A program made the position numbers and the translations under genes. Shown here in pieces: positions 47,499 through 57,300 of a DNA stretch of 64,000 nt. Positions within the stretch are counted from its first letter, which is position 1. Each line of letters opens with the position of its first letter. Origin of the DNA: Lujinxingia vulgaris (lineage in GTDB: Bacteria; Myxococcota_A; Bradymonadia; Bradymonadales; Bradymonadaceae); contig NZ_VOSL01000053.1 of NCBI RefSeq assembly GCF_007997005.1, positions 1 to 64,000 on the forward strand, written 5' to 3'. Under the pieces are notes generated by a model. It saw nothing but the letters and a program-made list of their open reading frames with translations, ran no database searches and had not been told where the DNA came from.

Positions 47499-48388
47499 TG
47501 GTCTACGATTATTACGCGAGCTTACACGGCCCACAAATCAATCCATCGGCGAAGACCGCACCGGACCTCGTCTCTGGTATGGCCGACGAGTGCCTTGTCT
47601 GGCCGACCAAAGGTGACAAAAGTCGCGAGGAATTCCGGCGCACGTACCAGCAGCAAGCCAAAAACATCTCAGCCTCGTTCCCCGACGACCTGAAGCTCGA
47701 CCCGGACAGTACTCTTACCGTGCCAGGCTGGTTCGCTCTCACGGTCCAATTCACCTTGCAGACGCCCTGGTACTCCAGGGACGACCGTCCCTTCCACGTT
47801 CTCGACAACCCGCTTCGCAAGGACCGTGTCTTCGGTGTCCCCTTCATGAGCGCGGCGAGTTGGAAGGGGCTTTTGCGGTGGGCGTGTCGTATGGAGGCCG
47901 GGCTCCTCGAACACCTCGAAAAGCACGACAACCTGTTTCGAGGCTGGCAAGACCCGGACTGGATCGTACACCTCTTCGGCAACGAGAAGGGAGAGGACGA
48001 AGACTTCGAGCGCGGGGCTCTGGCCTTTCGTCCCACCTGGTTCGACAAGGTCGGGTTCGAGGTAATCAACCCCCACGATCGGAAGCGACGCGCGGGGAAA
48101 AATCCAATCGTTTATGAGGTCGTTCCCCCAGGCACCGGCGGCATGCTCCGCCTCGTTTACTTGCCGCATCCTGGTGAAGCCGCGCCGACCGACACGTTCA
48201 AGAAGCTCTTCGACGCCATTGAGAAGCTGCTGACGGTCTACGGGATCTCGGCCAAACGCACCGCCGGTTGGGGACTCACCAACGAGTTGAAATGGGAGCT
48301 CGCGGGTCTGGGTGGAACAAAACAAGAGACCACGGCTGCCGATGCCTGCCGACAGGTCGATGACGTTCGTTTTGCGGGGGCACCATGA
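47498..48388 (+). CDS. Cas7-like RAMP protein (Cmr6-like) of the type III operon
   Basis: This 296-aa RAMP protein has GVPFMSAASWKGLLRWACRM in the middle, which is the RAMP pattern PxxxxxKGxxR, and a glycine-containing loop YGISAKRTAGWGLT near the C-terminus. By elimination and general shape it should fill the Cmr6 position, but the family is not certain. It overlaps cmr1 by 1 bp and the cas10-like gene by 4 bp, so subunits are translationally coupled. Confidence 0.7.
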   Translation: MVYDYYASLHGPQINPSAKTAPDLVSGMADECLVWPTKGDKSREEFRRTYQQQAKNISASFPDDLKLDPDSTLTVPGWFALTVQFTLQTPWYSRDDRPFHVLDNPLRKDRVFGVPFMSAASWKGLLRWACRMEAGLLEHLEKHDNLFRGWQDPDWIVHLFGNEKGEDEDFERGALAFRPTWFDKVGFEVINPHDRKRRAGKNPIVYEVVPPGTGGMLRLVYLPHPGEAAPTDTFKKLFDAIEKLLTVYGISAKRTAGWGLTNELKWELAGLGGTKQETTAADACRQVDDVRFAGAP

Positions 48389-51378
48389 GCACGACCGATC
48401 CGCTCCAAACGCTGCGCGATCATCGCGCCGTGCTGCTGGCGTGTGAGGCGCTCGGCTGGTTCCATATGGCCGGCAAGGCGCACCCGGACTTCTTGCGAGG
48501 TCACGGCGGCCAGAGCAACGCCTACAAATATAAGGAGTGGTTCTCGGCGCTGAATCCAGATATCGACGCGCAGCTCAGTTGGCTCTCGTCCACTGTCTTC
48601 GCAAATGGTTGGCCTTCCTCACTAACATCGTTCTGGAGCGACTTCGACGAAGGTAGGTCCAAAAAGAATATTGTCGGGCTTCTCCAGGCTGCTCACGCGA
48701 TGGCGTCGGGTATTGAAAAAAACCACCCGAAGAATGCAAGTGGCTATCTCGGACAGGACGTCACTCATATGTGGCGCACCTCACCCTTTGGGCACCCCGA
48801 GCGCAACCTGTTAGCTCAGCCTCCCGCAATTCTGCAGCCGAGAGGTCTTCAAACCATTGTAGATGAGATTGCGCGCATACTGGACAAGCTCTCTCAGCTG
48901 CATAGCTCCTCATGCGTCGATGTTGCGCCATGGGCTCAATGGCGCGAAGACGCGATCGGCGCCGGAAGCGTCACGCGACAAGCATTCCTCGACACGCTCG
49001 CCGAGACTCGCGTTCCCAACAACGACGTGACGCTCTGGGACCAATCTTTCGTAGCGGCGGCGTTATTCAAGAGCGCCGTTGCCGGCGTGATGCTTGCCAG
49101 CAACATGAACTGGCAAGATTTAAAAAAAACCACGCGCTGGCGCGTGCTCACGGTGGGCGTAGGCACCAAATATTATGAAGACCGCGCAGTACGCATTGGA
49201 GATTGGGCAGGTGCTCACGCGCAGATTGAGCGCTTCTTCGATGACGTCTGCCGCCTCATCGAGGTGGACCTGGCGCTCGGGGGGCTCGTCTACCGCGACG
49301 GTCAGACCCTTGCGTTCACGTTCCCGGGCGAACGTATGGATGGTGGTGCAGGGAGCGTCAGCGATTCAGAGGCCGACGATATCAAGAAAGCTCTGGACGA
49401 GGAGATCGATCAGCTTGGCCAGTACCTCGACACCCCGCCCATCGTTATGATGTCAGAGTCGACGCGATCGTTTATCGCCATGACGACTCAGCTACAAGAG
49501 GCTCGCCACGCCACCCGCGTCCCGTTGCATCGCTCGTGGAGTGTCCCATCAGCGTTACGTACGGATCGTAAAGGTTTTGAGCGCGAGATCAAAAACGGCC
49601 ACACCTGCCCGGTATGTCTTGTGCGACGCAACGGGGATTGGAGCGACAAGCAAAAGACATGCACGTTGTGTGACAAACGGCGGCGAGGTCGGTTGCGCGC
49701 CTGGCTAAATGACGATGTCCAGCAAGACACGATCTGGATCTCGGAGGTCGCCGACCATAATGATCGCATGGCGCTTCTGACGCTAAATCTCGGTATCGAC
49801 GGTTGGCTCGACGGTAGCGAGATCGATGGGATGCGCGCGCAATCGATAGCGGATTGGCGTAACAACAAACCGGTGTTGAAAAACAGGGCAAACCCTATCG
49901 AGCCACAATATCCAATGAGGTCGATGGTGGCGGAGCTTACGGCCAGGGTTTCCGTCTTCGATAAGGAAGAACCTTTAATGAGGGGACTTCAAGACGGATT
50001 CCAGCACGACTCCAGCTGGGAAGACTTCTTCGGGAAAGTCGTCGAAGACCGCTCTAGTGCTCCAAAATGGTTGAGTTTGTCTGACCGCGACAAGGCGGCT
50101 TGGCTCGCTCACCAGCTCTTTCGCAAGAACGCATCGCCGGGTCGCGTTCACCGCTTCTGGAAGAGCGCCGAGGCCTTCTTTCAACAACTCTTAGGCATGA
50201 TACGCGAGCGCGCGAGCGCGCATGAAAACCGCTGGCGCGTACGTCGCCTCGTGGTGAAGGCCACCCGGGCGGACGGTGGATCATGGAATGATCGGGAAAC
50301 CTATCATGCCACTTGGCGTGAGGCGCCTCTCGGTCTTGTGTATCGGCAATCCACCAATGATTTCGTGACCATCACCAATCTTGCGCGTTGTTTCGACGCA
50401 GCGGAGAGCTGTCGTGTCCTCGACGGTCAACAGATCGAGGTGACGAGCGACACCTCGAAATCGCCCGTCTCGATGATCATCACGGCAGTCGAGGAGAAGA
50501 TTGGCCATTTGGGCATCTACCAGCCAATCATCCCGCTTGAGTTGGGCCCCCGGCGCTTTCGCGTGCTGCTCCCGCTCGAGGTTGCCGATGAGGTAGCGCG
50601 CGCTGCCGCGACCCTGTGGGAGGAGCAGTTCGCGCGGGTCTGGTCGCGTTTGCCACTTCGGGTAGGGCTGGTCGCGTTCCCCCGGATGACGCCCTTCCAG
50701 GCTGTCATTGAGGCAGCCCGTAATATCGAGGATGATTTGAAGCAAAGTGAAGAGACATGGCGAGTCGCTGATGTGCGGCGTCGCGATGGTGTCGCTTGCG
50801 TGCGCTGGGTCCGGCTCGACGGTGAGTCGGAGCTGACGTGCACGCCTACGCGGCTGCCTGACGGGCGGGACGACGCGCACTATCCCTACCTCAGCATAGA
50901 GGGTGGGGGCCTGCGTGCCCCCCGCGACTTCCAGCACCCTGACGGGCGAGTGTACCGACACGTGAGCGATCTCCGCCCAGGGGATGGCGTCCGAGTCCGG
51001 CCCTCCCGCCTGTCGAACGTCTTTCTCGACAGCACGGCGCGTCGCTTTGCGCCCGCTGAGGTATGTTACCTCTCCGAAGTCCATGAGCGCGCTGCTGTCT
51101 GGGAGCTGGTGCGCGATGTTGCGCCCAGCATGAGCGCGCTGCGCGCTGCGCTGCGCGCGATCGAAGACGCGCGTGACCGCTGGCTCTCGGAATCATCCAC
51201 GCGCGACGCGCAGGAGACCTGGCTCGTCTTCGTCCGCGCCGTGCTTCACGATCAACTCGGGGCGAGGGGCGCCGCTTTGGATTCCCTCGTCGATGCTGCC
51301 CGCACGGGCGTCTTGCTGCGCGCTCTGCGCTGGCAGCTTCAAGTCCTCAAACAGAACCTGGAGGCCAACGATGACTAA
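48385..51378 (+). CDS. Cas10-like large subunit (Csx11/Cmr2-like), GGDD and HD motifs missing
   Basis: This 997-aa protein sits in the Cas10 slot. It has a zinc ribbon (TCPVC...CTLC, about residues 407-430) as in Cas10, and two palm-like parts: an N-terminal one around DLALGGLVYRDGQTLAFTFPG (about 290-312) and a second around LGPRRFRVLLP (about 720-730). In active Cas10 the second palm carries GGDD at this point; here it reads LGPRR, and no GGDD occurs anywhere. The N-terminal nuclease position has FHMAGKAHPDFL (H27-M28) where an HD pair would be expected. It resembles the Csx11 group of large subunits (from memory). It probably holds the complex together without cOA synthesis or DNA cutting. 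It overlaps the next gene by 8 bp. Confidence 0.8.
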   Translation: MSTTDPLQTLRDHRAVLLACEALGWFHMAGKAHPDFLRGHGGQSNAYKYKEWFSALNPDIDAQLSWLSSTVFANGWPSSLTSFWSDFDEGRSKKNIVGLLQAAHAMASGIEKNHPKNASGYLGQDVTHMWRTSPFGHPERNLLAQPPAILQPRGLQTIVDEIARILDKLSQLHSSSCVDVAPWAQWREDAIGAGSVTRQAFLDTLAETRVPNNDVTLWDQSFVAAALFKSAVAGVMLASNMNWQDLKKTTRWRVLTVGVGTKYYEDRAVRIGDWAGAHAQIERFFDDVCRLIEVDLALGGLVYRDGQTLAFTFPGERMDGGAGSVSDSEADDIKKALDEEIDQLGQYLDTPPIVMMSESTRSFIAMTTQLQEARHATRVPLHRSWSVPSALRTDRKGFEREIKNGHTCPVCLVRRNGDWSDKQKTCTLCDKRRRGRLRAWLNDDVQQDTIWISEVADHNDRMALLTLNLGIDGWLDGSEIDGMRAQSIADWRNNKPVLKNRANPIEPQYPMRSMVAELTARVSVFDKEEPLMRGLQDGFQHDSSWEDFFGKVVEDRSSAPKWLSLSDRDKAAWLAHQLFRKNASPGRVHRFWKSAEAFFQQLLGMIRERASAHENRWRVRRLVVKATRADGGSWNDRETYHATWREAPLGLVYRQSTNDFVTITNLARCFDAAESCRVLDGQQIEVTSDTSKSPVSMIITAVEEKIGHLGIYQPIIPLELGPRRFRVLLPLEVADEVARAAATLWEEQFARVWSRLPLRVGLVAFPRMTPFQAVIEAARNIEDDLKQSEETWRVADVRRRDGVACVRWVRLDGESELTCTPTRLPDGRDDAHYPYLSIEGGGLRAPRDFQHPDGRVYRHVSDLRPGDGVRVRPSRLSNVFLDSTARRFAPAEVCYLSEVHERAAVWELVRDVAPSMSALRAALRAIEDARDRWLSESSTRDAQETWLVFVRAVLHDQLGARGAALDSLVDAARTGVLLRALRWQLQVLKQNLEANDD

Positions 51379-52303
51379 GCATAAGAGTTTCGAGGCCCAC
51401 CGGGTCTATGGGTTTGCCGTCGATCCGATCCACGTCGGCACGGGCGGCGCCCGCCTCGGACGAGTCGACAACACGATCGTGCGCGACCCGGTGACACGCG
51501 TCCCGAAGATCCCCGGATCGAGCCTCGCTGGCGTGTACCGGACCTACGTCGCGATGCAGACGGACGGCAAGTACCCTGACTGTGCGGGCCAGGGAGGCCA
51601 CTGCGGCCAGCCTGACTGCCCGGTATGCATGTGTTTTGGGTTTGCGAAGAGCACTGGCGGCGGTTTCGCGGGGTTGGCGGGGTTCAGCGATGCGCATGTG
51701 GTGTTTTTCCCCGTGCCCACGCGAAAGGGCCCGCGCTGGATCGCGTCTCCGTCGAGTCTCGACAAACCCGAGATGGCCGGTGTCGGGGATGACAAGGCAC
51801 ACACGGCAGACGACGCAGGTGCCCCCTTGAACCTCGGATGGCTTCTGCTGCCCGGCGCCTCGATGCCCGAAGCGGCAAAGCAAGCCATCAACGCGCTCAC
51901 CTGCGTACCGCAACATATTCGCAATAGTGTGGTCATTGTCACCGACAAGCTCTTCAGCCACATCGTCAACAGCAACCTGGAGGTCAGGACGTCGGTCTCG
52001 ATCGATCCGGCGACGGGTGCTGCCGAGGATGGCGCGCTCTTCACCTACGAAGCGATTCCTCGTGGCACCGTGCTTGCGTGGGACATCACCTGCCGGAATC
52101 CGGGGCACTTTAAGGTTGGCGGAAAGGAGGTGAGCGCCGCCACCGACATGACCCAGGTCTTTAAGGAGACCGCCAAGGCCCATGAGCTTCTTAAACACCT
52201 CGGCATCGGCGGGATGGGAACACGGGGCATGGGGCGGCTGAGGGTGCCCTCACGAGCAGATGAGAGCGACTCCCCGGACGCGAGCACTGAAGGAGGCAAG
52301 TGA
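51371..52303 (+). CDS. cmr4: Cmr4-like Cas7 backbone subunit
   Basis: This 310-aa protein is clearly Cmr4/Cas7-like. It begins YGFAVDPIHVGTGGARLGRVDNTIVRD, followed by IPGSSLAGVYRTY, and has a Cys cluster (CAGQGGHCGQPDCPVCMCFG) not needed for the core. By alignment with Cmr4, the Asp in GRVDN (D33) is at the place of the catalytic Asp that cuts target RNA every 6 nt, so RNA cleavage may be intact. The C-terminus has GIGGMGTRGMGRLRV. The ATG at 51371 overlaps the cas10-like stop; the gene ends where the Cmr5-like gene starts. Confidence 0.88.
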   Translation: MTKHKSFEAHRVYGFAVDPIHVGTGGARLGRVDNTIVRDPVTRVPKIPGSSLAGVYRTYVAMQTDGKYPDCAGQGGHCGQPDCPVCMCFGFAKSTGGGFAGLAGFSDAHVVFFPVPTRKGPRWIASPSSLDKPEMAGVGDDKAHTADDAGAPLNLGWLLLPGASMPEAAKQAINALTCVPQHIRNSVVIVTDKLFSHIVNSNLEVRTSVSIDPATGAAEDGALFTYEAIPRGTVLAWDITCRNPGHFKVGGKEVSAATDMTQVFKETAKAHELLKHLGIGGMGTRGMGRLRVPSRADESDSPDASTEGGK

Positions 52304-52662
52304 TGGAGATCCTCGATATGAAGTGCGCCGAGTTGGGTCAGAAGCTCGTGGCGAACAAGGCCGTCAAAGAAACATTGCTGACCGATGTGATCGGGGTGCT
52401 GGAGGAGCAGGGGCTCTACGCCGCCTTCCTCTTCTTAAAATCGAAGAAGAACAAAGACGGAGCAAACGAAGTCTATAGTAAATCTTTCGAGTTCCTGCGA
52501 ACGACGCCCACGGCGTCGCCCCTGGTCGCGTCGAAAGACGGCGGCAGCGATGCCCTCGGCCCAATCAAGGAGCTCTCGAAGGACCTCGACAACTTGTTGC
52601 TGGCCCGCGAGCTGGTACGTCAGGCCCTCGTCTACGCACGTTATCACGCCAAAGCGAGGTGA
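52303..52662 (+). CDS. cmr5: Cmr5-like small subunit (Cas11)
   Basis: This 119-aa all-helical protein has the size and C-terminal pattern of Cmr5 (LLLARELVRQALVYARYHAKA). Small subunits form the belly filament that contacts target RNA. AGGAGG lies 6 nt before the ATG at 52303; the GTG one codon earlier is less likely. It is between the cmr4-like and Cas5-like genes and is coupled to both. Confidence 0.8.
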   Translation: MEILDMKCAELGQKLVANKAVKETLLTDVIGVLEEQGLYAAFLFLKSKKNKDGANEVYSKSFEFLRTTPTASPLVASKDGGSDALGPIKELSKDLDNLLLARELVRQALVYARYHAKAR

Positions 52663-52664
52663 CG

Positions 52665-53528
52665 ATGACCTGGACGCTTCACCGCTGGACGTGGGTCCTC
52701 GAAGGGCCACTCTTTGTCGGACATGTTCCCGCTGGTTCCCTCAACCGTTGCCGGCTCTACATCCCTGCGCGAGCGGTCTGGGGTGCCATGACAGCCGAAA
52801 CCGCGCGCCTCGCGGCGGAGGAGGCTCCAGAGTACAAAGATATCGGCGATGTTCTGCAAAGCGACGCGCGCTTCACCTACCTCTACCCCGCCCAACACAC
52901 GGAGCGGAGCTGGGTTGCCTGGCTCCCGCGCTTCGACGAGGATGGTCTTTGTTGGCAGCGAGAGGATGGACGTGGCGAGCCTGTTGCGGACCGTGCCTTT
53001 CGTCGTCGCCTGCTTTCGACGCGTCCCGGCACGGCGATCGACCCGACCTCTGACTCCGCGGCCGAGGGTTCACTTCGTGAGACGGAGTGCGTCTGTGCTC
53101 GATGGCGTGGGGAAAGCGCCCCCTCCGATCGCGTCGCCTACGTCGGTTACGTTTTTACACGCGCTGAGCAAGCACGGCAGTACATTGAACAACCCAAACA
53201 ACTCTTCGTTGGAGGCGACACGCGATATGGGCTCGGCGCACTCGCCAACGACTCGCATGAACAGGCCTCAACGTTGTTCGGCGGCGCTGTCGATCTATCG
53301 GGTGACTCGCCTTCCGTCTTAACCAAACGGGTTTTGGCGCATGCCAGCAGCGAGAGCTCCGGTGTGCGTGGAGCGAGAGAAATATTGATCGGTCGCGCAT
53401 ATCAAGCGCATCATGCATTTGGCGCAGCGAGTTGGGTTCCAGGCACCGTTACTGCGCAGACGGTCACCTGGGGGATCACAGCGGAGGGAATGTGGTCGGC
53501 CATGTGTGAGTCTGACCCGGAAACTTAA
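52665..53528 (+). CDS. Cas5-like RAMP (Cmr3/Csx10-like) of the type III operon
   Basis: This 287-aa RAMP protein begins TWTLHRWTWVLEGPLFVGH and IPARAVWGAMTAETAR, in the style of Cmr3/Csx10. It has a glycine-rich RAMP loop LFVGGDTRYGLGAL near residue 185. In the complex it should bind the 5' repeat-derived handle of the crRNA next to the Cas10-like subunit. The start at 52665 (ATG) has GAGG 5 nt upstream and is preferred to the GTG at 52659. It is the last gene of the operon. No cas6, cas1, cas2 or CARF gene follows. Confidence 0.75.
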   Translation: MTWTLHRWTWVLEGPLFVGHVPAGSLNRCRLYIPARAVWGAMTAETARLAAEEAPEYKDIGDVLQSDARFTYLYPAQHTERSWVAWLPRFDEDGLCWQREDGRGEPVADRAFRRRLLSTRPGTAIDPTSDSAAEGSLRETECVCARWRGESAPSDRVAYVGYVFTRAEQARQYIEQPKQLFVGGDTRYGLGALANDSHEQASTLFGGAVDLSGDSPSVLTKRVLAHASSESSGVRGAREILIGRAYQAHHAFGAASWVPGTVTAQTVTWGITAEGMWSAMCESDPET

Positions 53529-53565
53529 CGCCGTGGCAACTGCCTAATTGTTTCCCCCACCCCCC

Positions 53566-54123
53566 TCACTCCGAACCCCAAAACGACACCGCCCCCTCCG
53601 GAATCCCATACAGCTCGATCGCCTCAAACTGCTCGGAACATCCATCCACGATCGGGCCTCCAAGAAGCGGCTCCAGCGCGACCAGCGAACGGTGCAGCCG
53701 CTCGCGGTTTTTGCGCGTGGCCTCCTCCCCGTAGACCAGCTCATGACCCTCATGGAGCTCGACCTTCGTGATGAACGCGTTGGGATAAACGCTAAAGTTG
53801 ACCCAGGGGATTTTGTCGAAGGTGGGGTTATCGAAGAATGAGATGCTGGCGATTTCGCGCAGCTGAAGGGGCCCGAGCGAGCTTGAGACCTCGCCATCAA
53901 AGAGCGCATGGGGCCAGTCGGGCTCCACCGAGCTCAACGCCATCCAGGGAAAGGCGCGCAGAATACGTGCGATGATCGCCTCATGGTCTCCTGCAAGCTC
54001 CGACGCCAGGGTGATGCCCCACTCTCCGGCGCGCCTTTTGGTGTGATCGGAGTCGCACCACATCTGCGCCAGCCGCAGCGCGTCTCTGAGGGTGAGGGGA
54101 TCGGGATAACCGGGGCGATACAT
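53566..54123 (-). CDS. Unknown 185-aa cytoplasmic protein
   Basis: This protein has no signal peptide and no motif I recognise. It contains LREIASISFFDNPTFDKIPWVNFSVYP and LHRSLVALEPLLGGPIVD, a mixed alpha/beta sequence. The frame is open to 54210, but the ATG at 54123 has GAGG upstream and avoids a Cys/Arg-rich stretch with no support. It is convergent with the type III operon and 37 bp from its end. It may be chromosomal background rather than part of the defence island. Confidence 0.65.
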   Translation of the reverse strand: MYRPGYPDPLTLRDALRLAQMWCDSDHTKRRAGEWGITLASELAGDHEAIIARILRAFPWMALSSVEPDWPHALFDGEVSSSLGPLQLREIASISFFDNPTFDKIPWVNFSVYPNAFITKVELHEGHELVYGEEATRKNRERLHRSLVALEPLLGGPIVDGCSEQFEAIELYGIPEGAVSFWGSE

Positions 54124-54234
54124 ACCTGACCTCGCTACGCGTTCTATGAGGCGAACATCGCAAAGGGGTGAGACGACCGACCCACCTTTACGCCTTGATG
54201 CCCCCGGCATCCAACCTCACCCCCCTCCCTGAAC

Positions 54235-54262
54235 AAAAAAACGGCGCCCACAGGGGGCGCCG
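54235..54262 (-). terminator. Terminator of the 54342-58982 gene
   Basis: An 8-bp GC stem (54242-54249 with 54255-54262) is followed on the minus strand by a 7-nt T run. Confidence 0.85.
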
Positions 54263-54294
54263 CGACACGAGACGAGGCACGCTGTCCCCCCATG

Positions 54295-54322
54295 CCGTAG
54301 GGTGAGGCCTTGTGCCTCACCC
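54295..54322. repeat. Palindromic CCGTAGGG element, second copy
   Basis: CCGTAG precedes a 9-bp hairpin (54300-54308 with 54314-54322) whose loop is CTTGT. The outline is the same as in the element at 16753-16779, but the stem bases differ in a compensating way. Confidence 0.7.
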
Positions 54323-54341
54323 GCACGTGTGTGCCCGGCCT

Positions 54342-57300
54342 CTAGCAATTGCTGCAGAACCCGAAACTACAGCAATTGGACTGACAGACCCGCGAGTCCG
54401 CACAGAGAGAGCCGTTGGGCACCTTATTCTCGCAGTCCCCAAACACGTTGCAGAACTGGTTTGAGGAGCAGTGGCCATCAAAGGTGCACTGGGCGCAAAA
54501 ACCCGCCGAGCAGATGCCCGTGGAGCAGTTGGCGTCGCGCAGGCAGGGGGCGTTGTTGCCCACGTCGTTGACGCAGTTATTAAAGGCGTCGCAGTGCTGG
54601 CTTGCGGGGCATTGGGAGTCGTTCTCGCATTGCGCGCAGAAGCCGGCCAGGCAGAGGTCGGTGGTGCAGGCCGAGTCGCGCAGGCAGGCCGATCCGTTGG
54701 GCACATCGTTGACGCAGTTATTAAACGCATCGCAGTGCTGGCTTGCCGGGCACTCGGAGTCGTTTCGGCACTGGGCACAGAAGCCATCGAGGCAGAGGTC
54801 GGTGGTGCACGCCGAGTCTTTCAGGCAGGGGGCGCCGTTGCCGACGTCGGGAGCGCAGTTGTTCAACGCGTCGCAATGCTCGTTGGCGGAGCAGTTGGCG
54901 TCGCTGGCGCATTCGCCGCAGACAAAGGCGGTGCACTGGCCGCTGGTGCACTCAAAGCCCTGGGCACACACAGACCCGTTGGCCTTACGCGCGATACAGG
55001 CGCTCGCGCCGGGGGCGGGGTCGAGCGAACAGAACTCGTTGGAGGCCGGGCAGTCGCTCTGCTCGTTGCACTCCACACAAAAACCCAGGTAGCAGCTGTC
55101 GGAGGCGCACTCCATGTTCTGAGCGCAGGCCTGGCCGTTGGATTTAAGCGGGATACACGCGCTGGCCCCGGGCAGGGGATCGAGGGAGCAGAACGTGTTG
55201 GCATCCGGGCAGTCGCTCTGCTCATTGCAGCCGGCACAGAAGCCCAGGTAGCAGCTGTCGGAGGCGCACTCCAGGTCCTGGGCGCAGGCCTGGCCATTGG
55301 GTTTACGGTCGATGCACGCGCTCTGGCCCGGCAGCGGGTCCAGCGAGCAGAACTGGTTGGGGTCGGCGCAGTCGGACTGCGCATCGCAGGCGACGCAGAA
55401 GCCCGCAAAGCAGTTACCGGACTCGCACTCAAAGGTCTGCGCGCAGGTCTCCCCGTTGGGTTTGGGGGGGATACACGCGCTCTCTCCCGGCAGGGGGTTG
55501 AGCGAGCAGAAGGTGCCATCGCCGCAGTCGGACTGCTCGTCGCACTCGGTGCAGTAGCCCAGGTAGCAGGTGTTGCTGACGCACTCCTGTGCGTTGATGC
55601 AGCCCTCACCGATGGCCTTCTTCGGGGAGCAGGTGCCGTCGAAGGCGCAGAACTGATCCTCCTGGCAGTCGGAGTCTTGCTCGCAGCCCGTGCAGGTAAA
55701 GAGCGAGCAGACCCCGCTGGCGCACTCCTCGGGCTCGGTGCACAGGCCGCCGCCGGGAAGATCCGCAAAGCAGGCGTTGAACCAGCCGTTGCAGTACTGA
55801 TCGTCGCGGCAGTCGGCGTTGTCGGTGCAGCTCACGCAGACCCCGAAGAGGTTGCAGACCCCGGCGTCGCAGTCGCTGTCCTGGCGGCAGGTGTCCGGCT
55901 GCACCTCGGGGCAGGCCGAGACGATGTCGTTGTCGACACGCGCCCAGTCCAGGGGTTCGGGATCGGCGTTGTAATAGTTGACAAAGATCACATTGGGCCG
56001 GCGCCCCTCTTCCTCCTGGCAGGCGAAGAGGTGGTTCTGCACGTAGCGGTTCCAGCAGGCCGCGCCCACAAAGGTCGACGAGCCCTGGCCGGCGTTATGC
56101 ACCACGCCATAAATCGGCGGGGAGACGATCGCCTCGGAGGGGCCGATGTTGGTGCTGGTCACGCAGTTGAAGGTGTTGGTGGTGTGCGTCTCCTGCCCGC
56201 TGAAGACGATGGTCGGGGGCGGAGTGCGGGGGATGCCGTCGACCACCTCGTAGCGACGCGAGTCGCCCAGAAAGATGTTGAAGGGGGGGACGAAGTCGCG
56301 GTCATAGATGACCAGACGCTGGTTGGAGGCGATAAGCTGGGCGCGCGCGGCGGCGAAAGGCTCCAGCGTGGAGAACCCGGCGGTGGTGAGGGCGCGGCGG
56401 TAGAGAAGTTCGCTTAAGCCGGCCTGGTCGATGACCTCGCGCAGATCGCCACGCTCCAGATACGAGCGCACATAGAGCTGCACGATGCGCGCGGGGTGGC
56501 TCAAAAGGTAGTCGCGCACCTCCGCCAGGCGGTCGCGAAGCGGTGTGCTGGCCAGGCCGCAGGTGTCGTCGTCTTTGCAGACGCAGATGGGCCCGGAGCT
56601 TGCGCCCGGGGAGCAGTAGTCGACGATGAAGTGAAGCCACTCCACGCCGTCTTCGAGCTGGCGGCGGATGGTCTCGGTCTGGCGGGCGTCGAGCTCGGGG
56701 ATGCCGTAGGCGATGCTCATCGCGGAGTTCCAGGTGCCCAGCACGGCCTCGTTGTTGAGGGGCTCGTCGCAGGAGAGGTAGGAGGTGGGGGAGGTGCCGC
56801 AGCCCTCCCGGACGCAGTCCTCAAAGCAGTGGTTGGCGTTGTTGCGGTACTCGGCGTCGATATCGCAGAAGCCGTCACCGCAGCTTCCGGCCGAGCACAG
56901 GCCCAGCGCGCTGACGCACGAGGCGCCATCGAGCTCGCACTTTGGGTCCCCGTTGACGACCACGCAGCCCCCCTCGTCGGGGCGGCACTCAAACGCGGCG
57001 CAGCTGCGCATCGACTCCGGGTTGCAGACGTTGTCGACGGGCTCGCAGACCCCCTCGGTGCTGCAGACGCCGGCGCCGCAGGCCATCTCACAGCTTACGC
57101 CCGGGGTGATGCGCTCGGTGCAGCCGCCTTCGCCGTCGCAGGCGGGCACGGTGCAGGGGTTGCCGTCGTCCTCGGCGCAGAGCTGGCCGTCGGGGCCGGC
57201 GCACTCCCCGACACACTGGCCCCATGGCGAGCAGGTGTCGTTGATGGTGCTCGGATCGCCGTCGTCGCAGCTCGCGCCCACGTCGATCTCACAGCCTCCG

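Noticed and set aside
49260-49320. LGGLVYRDGQ in the Cas10-like protein as a possible GGDD variant
   Set aside because: It lies in the first palm, before the zinc ribbon, and lacks adjacent acidic residues; GGDD belongs to the second palm.
53548-53841. 97-aa plus-strand frame after the type III operon as an accessory cas gene
   Set aside because: It is antisense to the better supported minus-strand gene and has no ribosome site or known motif.
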